Positions 1 to 8,614 of a stretch of DNA of 34,147 nt are shown here, piece by piece. Below the pieces are notes generated by a model that did not search any database, had not been told where the DNA came from, and saw only the letters and a list, made by a program, of their open reading frames with translations. Numbering within the stretch: position 1 is the first letter of the stretch; every line of letters starts with the position of its first letter. The position numbers and the translations under genes were made by a program. The DNA is from Planctomycetota bacterium (GTDB taxonomy: Bacteria; Planctomycetota; Planctomycetia; Gemmatales; Gemmataceae): positions 1-34,147 of the forward strand of contig VGZI01000051.1 in assembly GCA_016872605.1 (NCBI GenBank), written 5' to 3'.

Positions 1-3000
1 GCTGTTGGTGCGTTCATCGACGGTGACGCGCAGATCGATAATCGGACTTCCAGGCTCTGTGGCAGCATTGAGGGTGAACGTTGCCGGGGGTCGCGTCTGC
101 GCGCCCGCGGCGCCGCCGCCCGGCGCCGCGCCGCCGCCCGGCGCCGCGCCGCCGCCCGGCGCCGCGCCGCCGCCGGCGGCGCGAGCGCCGACCTGGCCGG
201 TACCGAGGAAGAGTTGCTGCAGCATCAGGGCCATCTGCGTGGCGTCTGAACGGCGCAGATGGAAGATATTGATCTCAGAACGCGATATCGGCGGGACATC
301 GAGTTCGCGAACCAACGACAAGATAAGCTGCATCGATTCCGTAGGCGCGGACACGACGAGGCTATTGGTGCGCGTATCGGCATTGACGCGGATATCCTCC
401 AGGATGCGAGCCTCGATCGTCTTGCCATCTTTGCCGATCAAGCGCAGACCGATCTCCTTGGTCGCGGGTATTTGCGGGATGGCGCCGATTTGGCCGGGTA
501 TCGCCTGTGGCGCTTGCGTCTGTTGTCCCGGCAGGCCGGTGACCGTGTTCAGCGTCAAGACGCCGTTGGCGATCGACTGGTTGAGCAGCAGCGAAAGGTC
601 GGTGGCGACGGCCGACCGCAGCGAAACCACGCGGATCTCATTGTCGACCTTGTTTCGCGCGTTGTCGATATAGTCGATCAGGCGATTGATCTCTTCCATG
701 TCCGCGGGGCTTGCCTGGACGATGATCGTGTTCGATCCGTCGTCCCAGGTGATGCGAATCTGATTGACGTTGCCCGGCGCCGGAAAACGCGACGCGTAGA
801 ACGTATTGAGCGACGCGGCCACGCGAGCGGCGCTTGCGCGCTTGAGCGGACGGTAGACCGCGTGGTGCGGATCGCTGGGGCGCTGGTCGAGTTTTTGAAT
901 CTGTGCCTTGATATCGGGCATGCGCGACTTCGCCGCCGCCACCAGGATGGCGCTCAGCTTCGGTTGCGGGATCAAGACGATGTTGCGCGGCTGGGCAGCC
1001 GAGGCGGCAGCGGTCGGCGCCGGCGCTCCGCCGCCTGGCGTCGGGGTCGGCGTCGGCGTCGGACCACCACCCGTTGGACGTGTACCCTGCGGATTGAAGC
1101 TCTGCGAGAACGGCTGAATGATAACGCCGGAGTAGAGCCGATTGAGCGTCTCGGTGATCTCGAACGGATCGCCGAAGCGGACCGGCACGAGTTCGACGTC
1201 GATCAACGCCGGCTGCGACTCCCGCCGAATCATGTCGATGATCTGCAACACGGCTCTCAGGTCGCCTTCGCTATTGGCGCGAAGGATGACGATGCCCAGT
1301 TCGGGAAGCACCTCAAACTGAACGCCGGTGCGCGGCGGATTGAGCTCGTCGGCTGACCCGCCGGGCCCGACCGAGCCGAAGCGGAAGATGAGCTGGCCGA
1401 AACCGGGCTTGTCTTCCTTGCCCAGCCAGTCGTTGGTGCCGACGTAGCGGTTGGCGCTCCAGGTCCAGCGGAACTTATCGTCGCGGGCTTCGCCGGACAT
1501 TTCCGTGCCGCTGAGTTTGCCGGTGTAGATGGCGCGCGGGAACGAAAGGGTGATGATTCCGTCCTTGACGCTCCAGGTTCCGGATTGCGGCGTCTTGGAG
1601 GTGTCGATGAGCTGGACGGTGCCGCTGGTGACGGCCTTGGGCGTTGGGGGCACATCGCCCTGGAACATGGTCAATTGAAGCGGATTGATGGAGTAGCCCG
1701 GCGCTTTTAGCAGGTTGTTGCGCAGATAATCGACGGGCTCAGGAAGCTCTTGGTCTTCAGCAGGATCGTAAAAGACTCGGACCGAAGGGTCATCCGTGAC
1801 CCGCGAGACGAAAAAATCGGACCCTCCATCGAGAGCGGCCCGGCCTTTGCCGCCGCCCCCCGAGCCTGGGCGTATGCCTCCCCCGCCTCCGCCCGGCGTT
1901 GGTCTACCGCCGCCCGGCGTAAATCCGCCTCCGCCACCTGGGATGAAGCTCGGCATGGCGCCTCCGCCGCCGAACCCGCTGCTGCCGAACCCGCTGCCGC
2001 CGAACCCGCTGCCGCCGAACCCGCTGCCGAAGGTGCCGAATCGGCCTAGAGTGCCGAAGGCGCCCGGGGCGAAGCTGCCCGGAGTCAAACCTTCGCCCGG
2101 CCGACGTTGTTGAGCGGTCTGCCGACCGGAGAAGGCGTCAAGGGCCATCTGCAACGTGTTGGGATCGATGTCCTTGATCGAAACGATCTTCGTGACCTGT
2201 TTCGATTGCGAGGATACATTCTCGATCTCGTCCACGAGCTGCTTGATTTCCTTGTAAAGCGTGGTCGGGCACGCGACGTAGATGCTGTTGGTGTGGTTGT
2301 CGGCCGCCACGGTCAGAAGGACTTTTTTGTCGGTCCCTGACTGGTCGACCGGGCGCGGGCCGCCGAAGATGCCGAACGGGCTGCCCATGCCGCTGCCTTG
2401 CGTCGAAGTCGGCGCCGACTTCATGCTTTCGGCAAACACAGTCTTGATCAGACTCTCGACTTCCAGAGCGTTGGAGTTCTTCAGGTGAATATGATGCGTC
2501 TTGACGATCACTTCCGAGTTCGGATCGCGAACGTCGATGTACTTTTCGAGTAATCGGCGAATGGTCAGCATGTCGGCCGGCTTGGCGCGAACCAAGAGCG
2601 AGTTCGTCGCGGAGTCGGCGACGACGCGGATGTTCTCGACGCGCTGCGGCGCTCCGCCGCCGCCCAGGCCCGGCATGACGGCGCCGAGGACCATACCGCC
2701 AATGCCGCCGATGCCGCCGCCGCCGCCGCCAGGCGGCCCACCCCGGCCACCGCCCTGCTGCCCTTTCGGACCGTTGAACGCTTCGTCAAGAATCTTGGCC
2801 ACTTCGACCGAGTTGGCGATCCTCAGGCGAATCACTTCGATATCGCCCGGGCCCGCTTCGGTGTTTACCAGGACGCGAATGATATCATGGGCCACGTCGA
2901 GCGCCTTGGGATCGTCGCTGCTGATGATGATGCGATTGCCGAAACCCATGATGCGAATCGGCGGCAAGCTCGACTTCTTCTCTTCTTGCACCCACGCCGA

Positions 3001-4689
3001 GACCTGAGAGTCGCGACGAGGATTGTCCAGATACATTGCTTCACGCACCATGTCTGGCGTGACGCGCGAGATCTTCTTCTCGAACGGCTTCAGATCGAGC
3101 TTCGGCTCCTTCTTTTCCGGCGGACGGAAGTCGAGCTTGAACGTATCTTCCAGTTGGCCCGGCAAGATAAGTTCGACTTTGTTGTCGCGCATCTTGCCGA
3201 AGACGAGTGATAAAGCCTCAGCGATCGTGGCGCCGGAGCCTTTTTCGAGGACGATCATGCGTTTGGTGCCGTCGCCTGCGGCGCCGCCGTCGAGAATGCG
3301 GATGATGTCCTCGACGATCTTAAGCTGGTCGGGAGTACCGCGTGCCCGAATGATATTCTGCTCCGTGTCGGCCTCGATAAACGGAGAGTTGTTCTTGGCC
3401 CCCTCGACCATGTCCTTGAGGGAGGTCGCCAGCTTGCCGGCGTCAAGACGGGTGAGCGGGAAGACCTTGGTTGTGGCCAGGGTCGGCTTGAGCGGCTGCA
3501 TGATGGCCTTGATCTCGAAGTGGGTCTGCGGGTCGGCCCACACGAAGAGTTTGGCCGGGTTGGCGACCATGATCTTGATGGAATCGTCCGTGCGGTAAAT
3601 TTCTTTGAGAAGTTTATCCATGACGTCGGCGCCGCCGCCGGGCACATCGTGATCGACGAAGGTATGCGGCCCCGTGGGCATCAAGCCCTTGTCTTCGGGG
3701 TAGCGCGGAACGTCGAGTTTTTCGAGGATGGCCTTGGCCTGGCCGATCTTGTCGCTGGCGCCATTGACGAGGACGGTGTTGCTTCCTCGATCGGACGTGA
3801 CGGTAGTTTCGCGAAGGACTCGTTTTCCGCCGCCACCGCCACTGCCGAAGCCGGAGCCCTTGCCGCCGCCGCCATCCGATCCGCCCTTCGTTTCGATTTG
3901 AATGATCTGCCGCGTCTGGCCCAGGACGTTCTTCACTACGGCTTCCGCCGTCGAGGCGCGAACGAACTTGCACTTGTGCGAGTACGTGTGCGCCGAAGTG
4001 TCCGCAGGCTCTCTCGGATCAAATGCGATTTCGGGAATCCAGCGACGCAGCGTCGCCACATCGCCGCGGATCAGCAGACTGTTGGTCACGGGCAGCGGCG
4101 TTACCTTGCCGAAATCCCCCAGCCAACGCTTGACGTCGGCAGCGATATCTTCAGCAATAAACTGGTCTTTCAGTTTGACCATGAGCTCTACGATTTCCGT
4201 TTGGCCGCGTTTTGGAAGATCGTCAAGCCTTAGACGCGGAATCAAGACGTTCGGGATATCCACGTCCGCCGGATACAGGGCCAAATCGAAATCGCTGCGG
4301 ACCAGCGTGAACTTCTCCTTGTCGTGCGTTTGCAGACGGCGATTGATGATGTCGAAAATGTCCAGAAGGGAGTACTTCTGCCCCTTCGGCGTGATGTACG
4401 ACAAGCTGCCCGTCGGCGGCTTGTACTGCGAGGAAAACACCAGCTTCGACTCGTCGGACAGCCAGCGGAAAATGTCGGGCCACGCTTTGCCGCTCAACTC
4501 GAACGTGTACTTCTTGTCGTGCCAATCGACCAGCGCGGAGCCGCTCGGCGGCGTCGGCTTGATGTCGGCGGGCTTCGGATCGGAAGCCTTCTTGTCCTGC
4601 TCCTGGGCATAGCTCGAAGCGGCCAGGCTCATGATGGCCAGTCCACTCAGAACCAAGAAGCCCACGGTGAGGCGGCGTATGAGAATCAT
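1..4689 (-). CDS. gspD: Giant secretin-type protein (GspD-like), 3' end outside window
   Basis: One uninterrupted minus-strand frame runs from an ATG at 4689 to the window edge, giving 1563 codons with no stop. The N-terminus is a signal peptide ending near SSYAQ (about residue 31). The rest is a series of secretin N-domain (NolW-like) modules. They show the usual pattern of an R/K-x-N-x-I/L-V strand followed by an alpha-helix, for example around residues 330-470, 560-640, 690-860, 1010-1200 and 1230-1480. The modules are joined by Gly/Pro-rich linkers near residues 270, 650, 880-950, 1205 and 1505-1527. The secretin pore domain itself is not visible and would lie beyond base 1. Ordinary GspD proteins are about 650-750 residues, so this one is more than twice as long. 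Its position downstream of gspE-M on the same strand supports a type II secretion outer-membrane role. A different secretin-like planctomycete surface protein cannot be excluded. Confidence 0.78.
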   Translation of the reverse strand, partial: MILIRRLTVGFLVLSGLAIMSLAASSYAQEQDKKASDPKPADIKPTPPSGSALVDWHDKKYTFELSGKAWPDIFRWLSDESKLVFSSQYKPPTGSLSYITPKGQKYSLLDIFDIINRRLQTHDKEKFTLVRSDFDLALYPADVDIPNVLIPRLRLDDLPKRGQTEIVELMVKLKDQFIAEDIAADVKRWLGDFGKVTPLPVTNSLLIRGDVATLRRWIPEIAFDPREPADTSAHTYSHKCKFVRASTAEAVVKNVLGQTRQIIQIETKGGSDGGGGKGSGFGSGGGGGKRVLRETTVTSDRGSNTVLVNGASDKIGQAKAILEKLDVPRYPEDKGLMPTGPHTFVDHDVPGGGADVMDKLLKEIYRTDDSIKIMVANPAKLFVWADPQTHFEIKAIMQPLKPTLATTKVFPLTRLDAGKLATSLKDMVEGAKNNSPFIEADTEQNIIRARGTPDQLKIVEDIIRILDGGAAGDGTKRMIVLEKGSGATIAEALSLVFGKMRDNKVELILPGQLEDTFKLDFRPPEKKEPKLDLKPFEKKISRVTPDMVREAMYLDNPRRDSQVSAWVQEEKKSSLPPIRIMGFGNRIIISSDDPKALDVAHDIIRVLVNTEAGPGDIEVIRLRIANSVEVAKILDEAFNGPKGQQGGGRGGPPGGGGGGIGGIGGMVLGAVMPGLGGGGAPQRVENIRVVADSATNSLLVRAKPADMLTIRRLLEKYIDVRDPNSEVIVKTHHIHLKNSNALEVESLIKTVFAESMKSAPTSTQGSGMGSPFGIFGGPRPVDQSGTDKKVLLTVAADNHTNSIYVACPTTLYKEIKQLVDEIENVSSQSKQVTKIVSIKDIDPNTLQMALDAFSGRQTAQQRRPGEGLTPGSFAPGAFGTLGRFGTFGSGFGGSGFGGSGFGSSGFGGGGAMPSFIPGGGGGFTPGGGRPTPGGGGGGIRPGSGGGGKGRAALDGGSDFFVSRVTDDPSVRVFYDPAEDQELPEPVDYLRNNLLKAPGYSINPLQLTMFQGDVPPTPKAVTSGTVQLIDTSKTPQSGTWSVKDGIITLSFPRAIYTGKLSGTEMSGEARDDKFRWTWSANRYVGTNDWLGKEDKPGFGQLIFRFGSVGPGGSADELNPPRTGVQFEVLPELGIVILRANSEGDLRAVLQIIDMIRRESQPALIDVELVPVRFGDPFEITETLNRLYSGVIIQPFSQSFNPQGTRPTGGGPTPTPTPTPGGGAPAPTAAASAAQPRNIVLIPQPKLSAILVAAAKSRMPDIKAQIQKLDQRPSDPHHAVYRPLKRASAARVAASLNTFYASRFPAPGNVNQIRITWDDGSNTIIVQASPADMEEINRLIDYIDNARNKVDNEIRVVSLRSAVATDLSLLLNQSIANGVLTLNTVTGLPGQQTQAPQAIPGQIGAIPQIPATKEIGLRLIGKDGKTIEARILEDIRVNADTRTNSLVVSAPTESMQLILSLVRELDVPPISRSEINIFHLRRSDATQMALMLQQLFLGTGQVGARAAGGGAAPGGGAAPGGGAAPGGGAAGAQTRPPATFTLNAATEPGSPIIDLRVTVDERTNS
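112..174. repeat. 18-bp tandem repeat inside the secretin gene
   Basis: Three identical 18-bp units (GCCGCCGCCCGGCGCCGC) occupy 112-165, followed by a half unit to 174. On the coding strand each unit adds Ala-Ala-Pro-Gly-Gly-Gly to a linker. The unit length is a multiple of three, so copy-number change would keep the frame. Confidence 0.9.
1970..2029. repeat. 15-bp tandem repeat inside the secretin gene
   Basis: Four consecutive 15-bp units (CCGAACCCGCTGCCG, the first with one substitution) encode Gly-Ser-Gly-Phe-Gly repeats in a Gly-rich linker of the secretin-like protein. Frame is preserved by unit gain or loss. Confidence 0.9.
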
Positions 4690-4939
4690 GTCGACCCCCG
4701 GATTGGTTTCACGAGACACTCCGCGCCCAGATGGGAACGGAGCATCTCCCACACGGTATCCTAGCAAACTAAACATTAAATCGCCGTTAAAATCTTGCGG
4801 TTTTTCGACTTCCGTCACAATCGCAATCCCCCGGATCACGAGACGGCCTTCGGCGCAAGCTAACGGCGCATTCTGCAACGGCTTTGGGGCGAGGAAATAC
4901 CCGAATCCAGAGAAAAGAAAAGGGGAGTTTTGGAAAAAA

Positions 4940-5346
4940 ACCGCGAATGCAACGAACCACCGAGACGCAGAGATCACAGACAGAAATCAAGAAACGGCCC
5001 ATGTTTATTGCACGAGATTTTCGAAACTTCTCGGCCCACGCGAAAGAAATCAAGAACCACGGGGGGCACGGGGAACACGGGGAATTGCTTTTAGAAGAGC
5101 CCGGGACGTGGTGGAAAACCGCCAACCGGGATTGTCTGAACTCGGCTCGTCGTTTCTCTGTCTTTTTCGGCATCCTCCCCGTGTTCCCCGGGTCCTCGCG
5201 GTTCTCTCCGTCGCGTTAAGCGAGAAGTGTCCGATATTCGGCGTGAATTCGTTGCATTTCGCAAGGGGGGGGTATGAGTGCCTGTATGCAACGAATCCGC
5301 GCAACCTCTTGCTATGTCGCCGCTTGCAGATAGAGGATTCGTTGCA
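4940..5346. repeat. Repeat-bearing spacer between gspM and gspD
   Basis: No credible gene fills the 691 bases from 4690 to 5380. The spacer holds two diverged, oppositely oriented copies of a purine-rich motif built from CACGGGG units. One is at 5055-5084 and the other at 5171-5203, where it reads on the minus strand; both share GGGGAACACGGGG. The motif is of the kind often found between planctomycete genes, where it creates spurious Cys/Pro-rich or HGGHGEHG-type reading frames. A second motif, TGCAACGAA or its complement, occurs at 4948-4956, 5248-5256, 5287-5295 and 5338-5346. The copies at 5287-5298 and 5335-5346 form a perfect 12-bp inverted pair. I see no clear promoter for the secretin gene. 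Confidence 0.7.
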
Positions 5347-5380
5347 CCCTCTAGCGCCGATCGCCCAACGCGAATCATGG

Positions 5381-6949
5381 TCAGCGGAAGCCGAACTTCT
5401 TGGACTTGCTCTCTGTCTTGTCCTTGCCGCCGACCTGCACGGCCGACCAGCGCGGATCGTAGAGCCCGGCGACCTCGATGTTGAGCCAGTAGTTGTTGAG
5501 CGGCTGCGTCACGGATTTGCCGGTTTTGTCATCCAGCAGATTCTGCCCCTTTTGCCCCTTGAACCCACGCTGATATCCCATGGCGTCGGCCAAATCCTGG
5601 CCGGGACGAATCTTGTAGATGTTGTCCTGCACCTGGAAATAGGCGTAGCGCAGCTCGACTTTCAAGAGCTTGGCCTTGAAGAAGATGTAGTTGTTATCCT
5701 CGTCGCCGATCTGGAACTTGTCGAACTTCGATTGCGATTCGATGCGTTGCTCGCGCAAGGACGGGTCGGCAGGCTCATAGAGCTTGTTGCGCAGAAAGAT
5801 CGTATGCTGCTCGGGAAACGTCGACGTCAGGAAGACGTAGCGCGGCGTGAATTCCGGCGGCGGGCTCGGGCGAATGTCGACGACGGAAGCGACCTGTACC
5901 AGTCCGCTTTTACCGTTGGCGTTTTCGACTCTCGCAACCAGCTTGCCGGGGTCGGGGCGCGGGCCGCTGAGCGAGAGTGTGAGTGACGAACTCGAGCCCT
6001 TCGTGATGCTGAAATCGATCGGCTCTTTGCCGTCCAGAAGCAGCGTGACCTGGTTGGAACTGCTCGGACTGGTGAAGTTCTTGCCCGAAATCGTCAGCGA
6101 GGTCGCTTCCTCTTTGAGCGGCGTGTCGTTGAACGTAATCGACGGCGTGTCCTTCACTTTGTACTTGGTGATGATCTCTTGTTTCGGCGGCGGCTGCGGG
6201 CCGACGAAAATGTTCTTGTCGCCGATCTTGGCGTAGTCGCGGCCCGCCGGCGTCGGCATTGTCGTCCCGTGCAGGGCCGAGGTGCTGACCATGCCCCAGG
6301 GAATCGGCATCAGACCGCCCCGGCTCGCCATCACGTCAAGAATCACGGCCGCCGGATCGACTCCCGGCAAGAGGCCCGGCTGGTTCTTTGACTTTGCGAC
6401 GATCAGCGTCTCGATGTTCATCACGATCGTCAGCTTGGTCGTGTCGCTTCCTGTGCGCATGTTGCGATCGACGACGACGCTGCGAATACGGTGCTCATAT
6501 GGCGTTTTCAGCATGTGCTCCATCGCCAAGACCAGATTGGAGAGCTCTCCGCGCGCATGGACGGTGAAGGGCATCATCAAGTGGCCGACTTCCTTGACGT
6601 TCGGGATCGGCGTCGACGGCTTGACCTTGACCGCCGCCGCCGGCGTGACTTTCTCGACGCTCAGGCCGTTACTCTCGAACACCTGCCGGACATACGTCAT
6701 GTACTCGGCCGAAGCCTGATTCGTATCGGCGGGCAAGCTCTTGAGCCGGGCCAGCGTGAGTTTTTTGCGCTCTCGGTTGAAGGTATCGAGCTTTTCGCTT
6801 AGTTCCGCGTTGGCTTTCTCCATCGCGTCGATCTCGGCGTTGTACGTCCACAGCGGGTCCAAGAAGAACCGCTTGATGCCGTAGACGCCAACTCCGCAGG
6901 CGAGGATTACTGCCAGCACGATCAACAGATTTCGTTCGCGAGGGTTCAT
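5381..6949 (-). CDS. GspM/PilO-like type II secretion protein with C-terminal extension
   Basis: 522 residues. A single N-terminal membrane anchor (about residues 8-25) follows the short cytoplasmic start MNPRERN. Then come a coiled coil (about 38-70) and a PilO/GspM-type alpha-beta domain (about 75-190). After a linker, residues about 265-345 look like an IPT/TIG-type beta-sandwich (I-T-F-N-D ... L-T-I-S-G-K-N-F). The last 120 residues form a small beta-rich domain with the pattern Y-K-I-R-P-G-Q, reminiscent of GspC/PilP-type periplasmic domains, though this is inference. Typical GspM is about 160-200 residues, so more than half of this protein is extra. Its ATG overlaps the stop of the upstream PilM-like gene by one base (TAATG), which suggests translational coupling. 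Confidence 0.72.
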   Translation of the reverse strand: MNPRERNLLIVLAVILACGVGVYGIKRFFLDPLWTYNAEIDAMEKANAELSEKLDTFNRERKKLTLARLKSLPADTNQASAEYMTYVRQVFESNGLSVEKVTPAAAVKVKPSTPIPNVKEVGHLMMPFTVHARGELSNLVLAMEHMLKTPYEHRIRSVVVDRNMRTGSDTTKLTIVMNIETLIVAKSKNQPGLLPGVDPAAVILDVMASRGGLMPIPWGMVSTSALHGTTMPTPAGRDYAKIGDKNIFVGPQPPPKQEIITKYKVKDTPSITFNDTPLKEEATSLTISGKNFTSPSSSNQVTLLLDGKEPIDFSITKGSSSSLTLSLSGPRPDPGKLVARVENANGKSGLVQVASVVDIRPSPPPEFTPRYVFLTSTFPEQHTIFLRNKLYEPADPSLREQRIESQSKFDKFQIGDEDNNYIFFKAKLLKVELRYAYFQVQDNIYKIRPGQDLADAMGYQRGFKGQKGQNLLDDKTGKSVTQPLNNYWLNIEVAGLYDPRWSAVQVGGKDKTESKSKKFGFR

Positions 6950-8538
6950 TAGTTGGACCCTCCATCTGGATCGGGATCGTCGGGATCGGGCTCCACGGGA
7001 GGTTTTTTTTCCTCAGGCGGGTCTTTGTAGACCCAGTTGATCTTGGGCGGCGGCGTGGGCGGTCGCGGCGGCACGCTCAGAACGGTGTCATAACGGCGCG
7101 TTCCCTGGGCTGAGACTTCAATCTTCATCTTGAAGTCGACTTGCCCGATGTCTTCGATGCTCGAACGAAGATGCGCGTCGCGCGACATGGCAGAATGCAT
7201 GTCGTTGACCCCTTGCGATTCTCCCTTGGGGTAGACGCCCGCGAGGGTGATGCGGCCGACGGACGATTCCTTGGCCCCCTTCTTCGCGCCCGAGGTCGTG
7301 TTGGATGCGTTGAGCTGCGTGATGCGAAAGCCGGGCTTGTAGGGGAATCGGGCGGTCAGGTCATAAAGCTCGTCGAGCCAACGGACGCTGCTATGCTCCC
7401 ATTCCTTGTACGCCTCCAGGTCGGCCCGCTCCTGACCGAGATTGTTGAACTCTTCGTTCTGCAGCTGATTAATGGCGTTCAGGTCGCGAATCTTGGCGCG
7501 GCGGTCGACGAGCACGTAGCCCATCGCCCCGACCGCGAAGATCGCCAACACCGCCAGCGCGGCGCCATAGATCATCATGCGCTGACGGGCGGCGCTTACC
7601 GGGGCTGTCGTCTTTTTCGGATTGACCAGGTTCACCGGCGTCGGCGACGCCAAATCCCAAAGCACCGCCAACCCAACTGCGCCGGCGTAGACACCGGCAT
7701 TCGGAATCGCGTCGGCCAGTTCGCCATCCGGCTGCAGCGGGTTGAGCGCTTCCACCGGCAACGGCTGCCCCGTCTCCAGCGCCGTCTCCAGCGTCTCATC
7801 CGCGCCGAACACGTACAGGTTGTCCGGCCCGTTTACGTCCATTTCGACCGCATGCTGCGCCTGAAACAGCGCCAGGTTGCGCTTGATCTCGCCGACCAAG
7901 AGAGTCCCGTTCGCCAGGGCTTGTGCCTGCACCAGGCGTTCGCCCTTGAAAAAACAAAGTTCCGCCCAGCGCTGCCCCACGGTGAGAACCACGTTGAGCT
8001 GGTTCGGCTTGATCGGCGACGCCGCCGGCCCGACGGCGCGCCGCAATGCTTCCGACACGCCGAACAGCTTCGGCGTAACCGCGTAAAGCGTGAATCCGGC
8101 CGTCTGACACATCGTCTGCAGCGCCGCGATCATGTCCTTGCGCATGGCAACGGCCGTGACGTGGCGCTCTTCCGCCCCGGTCATCGGCTCGGTATAGTCG
8201 ATGACGTAATGGTCGACCGACTCGGTCAGGTCACGGCCCGTCTGGTTGCGCACAATGTTGGCTTCCTCGTGCGGCTCCAGTGAGCCGCGCGGCAGCAACA
8301 GCTCCTTCAGAAAGACACGATCGCGCCCCACGCCGACGACCACCGTCCCGGACGAAAAACCCTTGGCGCTCAGGAACGCGCCCAGAGCCGTGCCAACACG
8401 TTCGGCTGAGCCGCCGTTCAACGGCTCGGAAGGCACGAATGTCGCCACCTGCGAGACTTTTACATCCGCGCCGGACGCCCGTGCCGATAGGACGTGAAAC
8501 TGATCGTTATCCCAGTCAAGTACAAGCCACGAAGCCAA
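6949..8538 (-). CDS. gspL: PilM/GspL-like inner-membrane platform protein
   Basis: 529 residues. The N-terminal 290 residues have the actin-like (ASKHA) fold pattern of PilM/GspL, starting with the strand WLVLDWDNDQ and followed by a PilM-like VVVGVGRDRVFLKEL segment. A single transmembrane helix at about 316-340 leads into a coiled coil (about 342-372) and a periplasmic PilN/GspL-C-like ferredoxin-type domain. The tail is rich in Pro, Asp and Glu. The cytoplasmic ATPase-binding half and the periplasmic half are joined in one chain, as in GspL rather than in separate PilM and PilN. It lies after gspK and is coupled by a one-base overlap to the GspM/PilO-like gene, which is the order expected of an assembly platform. 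Confidence 0.78.
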   Translation of the reverse strand: MASWLVLDWDNDQFHVLSARASGADVKVSQVATFVPSEPLNGGSAERVGTALGAFLSAKGFSSGTVVVGVGRDRVFLKELLLPRGSLEPHEEANIVRNQTGRDLTESVDHYVIDYTEPMTGAEERHVTAVAMRKDMIAALQTMCQTAGFTLYAVTPKLFGVSEALRRAVGPAASPIKPNQLNVVLTVGQRWAELCFFKGERLVQAQALANGTLLVGEIKRNLALFQAQHAVEMDVNGPDNLYVFGADETLETALETGQPLPVEALNPLQPDGELADAIPNAGVYAGAVGLAVLWDLASPTPVNLVNPKKTTAPVSAARQRMMIYGAALAVLAIFAVGAMGYVLVDRRAKIRDLNAINQLQNEEFNNLGQERADLEAYKEWEHSSVRWLDELYDLTARFPYKPGFRITQLNASNTTSGAKKGAKESSVGRITLAGVYPKGESQGVNDMHSAMSRDAHLRSSIEDIGQVDFKMKIEVSAQGTRRYDTVLSVPPRPPTPPPKINWVYKDPPEEKKPPVEPDPDDPDPDGGSN

Positions 8539-8563
8539 GGGTATGCCTCCCGGATCCCGATTC

Positions 8564-8605
8564 TTCGTTTAGCGTTCGCGCGGCGCCGCGCGAACGCTAA
8601 ACGAA
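8564..8605. repeat. 42-bp perfect palindrome between gspK and gspL
   Basis: The two 21-bp arms are exactly complementary around the centre 8584/8585. The left arm reads TTCGTTTAGCGTTCGCGCGG and the middle is GGCGCC. It fills most of the 76-bp gap between gspK and gspL. As RNA it would form a very stable hairpin but has no following U-run, so it looks like a dispersed repeat or processing site rather than a terminator. A diverged relative lies at 26305-26330. Confidence 0.9.
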
Positions 8606-8614
8606 AAACGGAAT

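Noticed and set aside
259..1356. Long plus-strand open frame across the secretin gene
   Set aside because: It is the antisense of the continuous secretin frame, Arg/Asp-rich, with no domain pattern or ribosome-binding site.
5050..5378. Minus-strand frames in the gap with Pro/Arg/Gly-rich peptides
   Set aside because: They are translations of the GGGGAACACGGGG repeat and have no start signals.
4631..5986. 451-codon plus-strand frame across the gspM/gspD gap
   Set aside because: It runs antisense through parts of both neighbouring genes and the repeat spacer; composition is unlike a protein.
7141..8283. 380-codon plus-strand frame opposite the PilM-like gene
   Set aside because: Antisense of a gene with clear family features; Arg/His-rich shadow.
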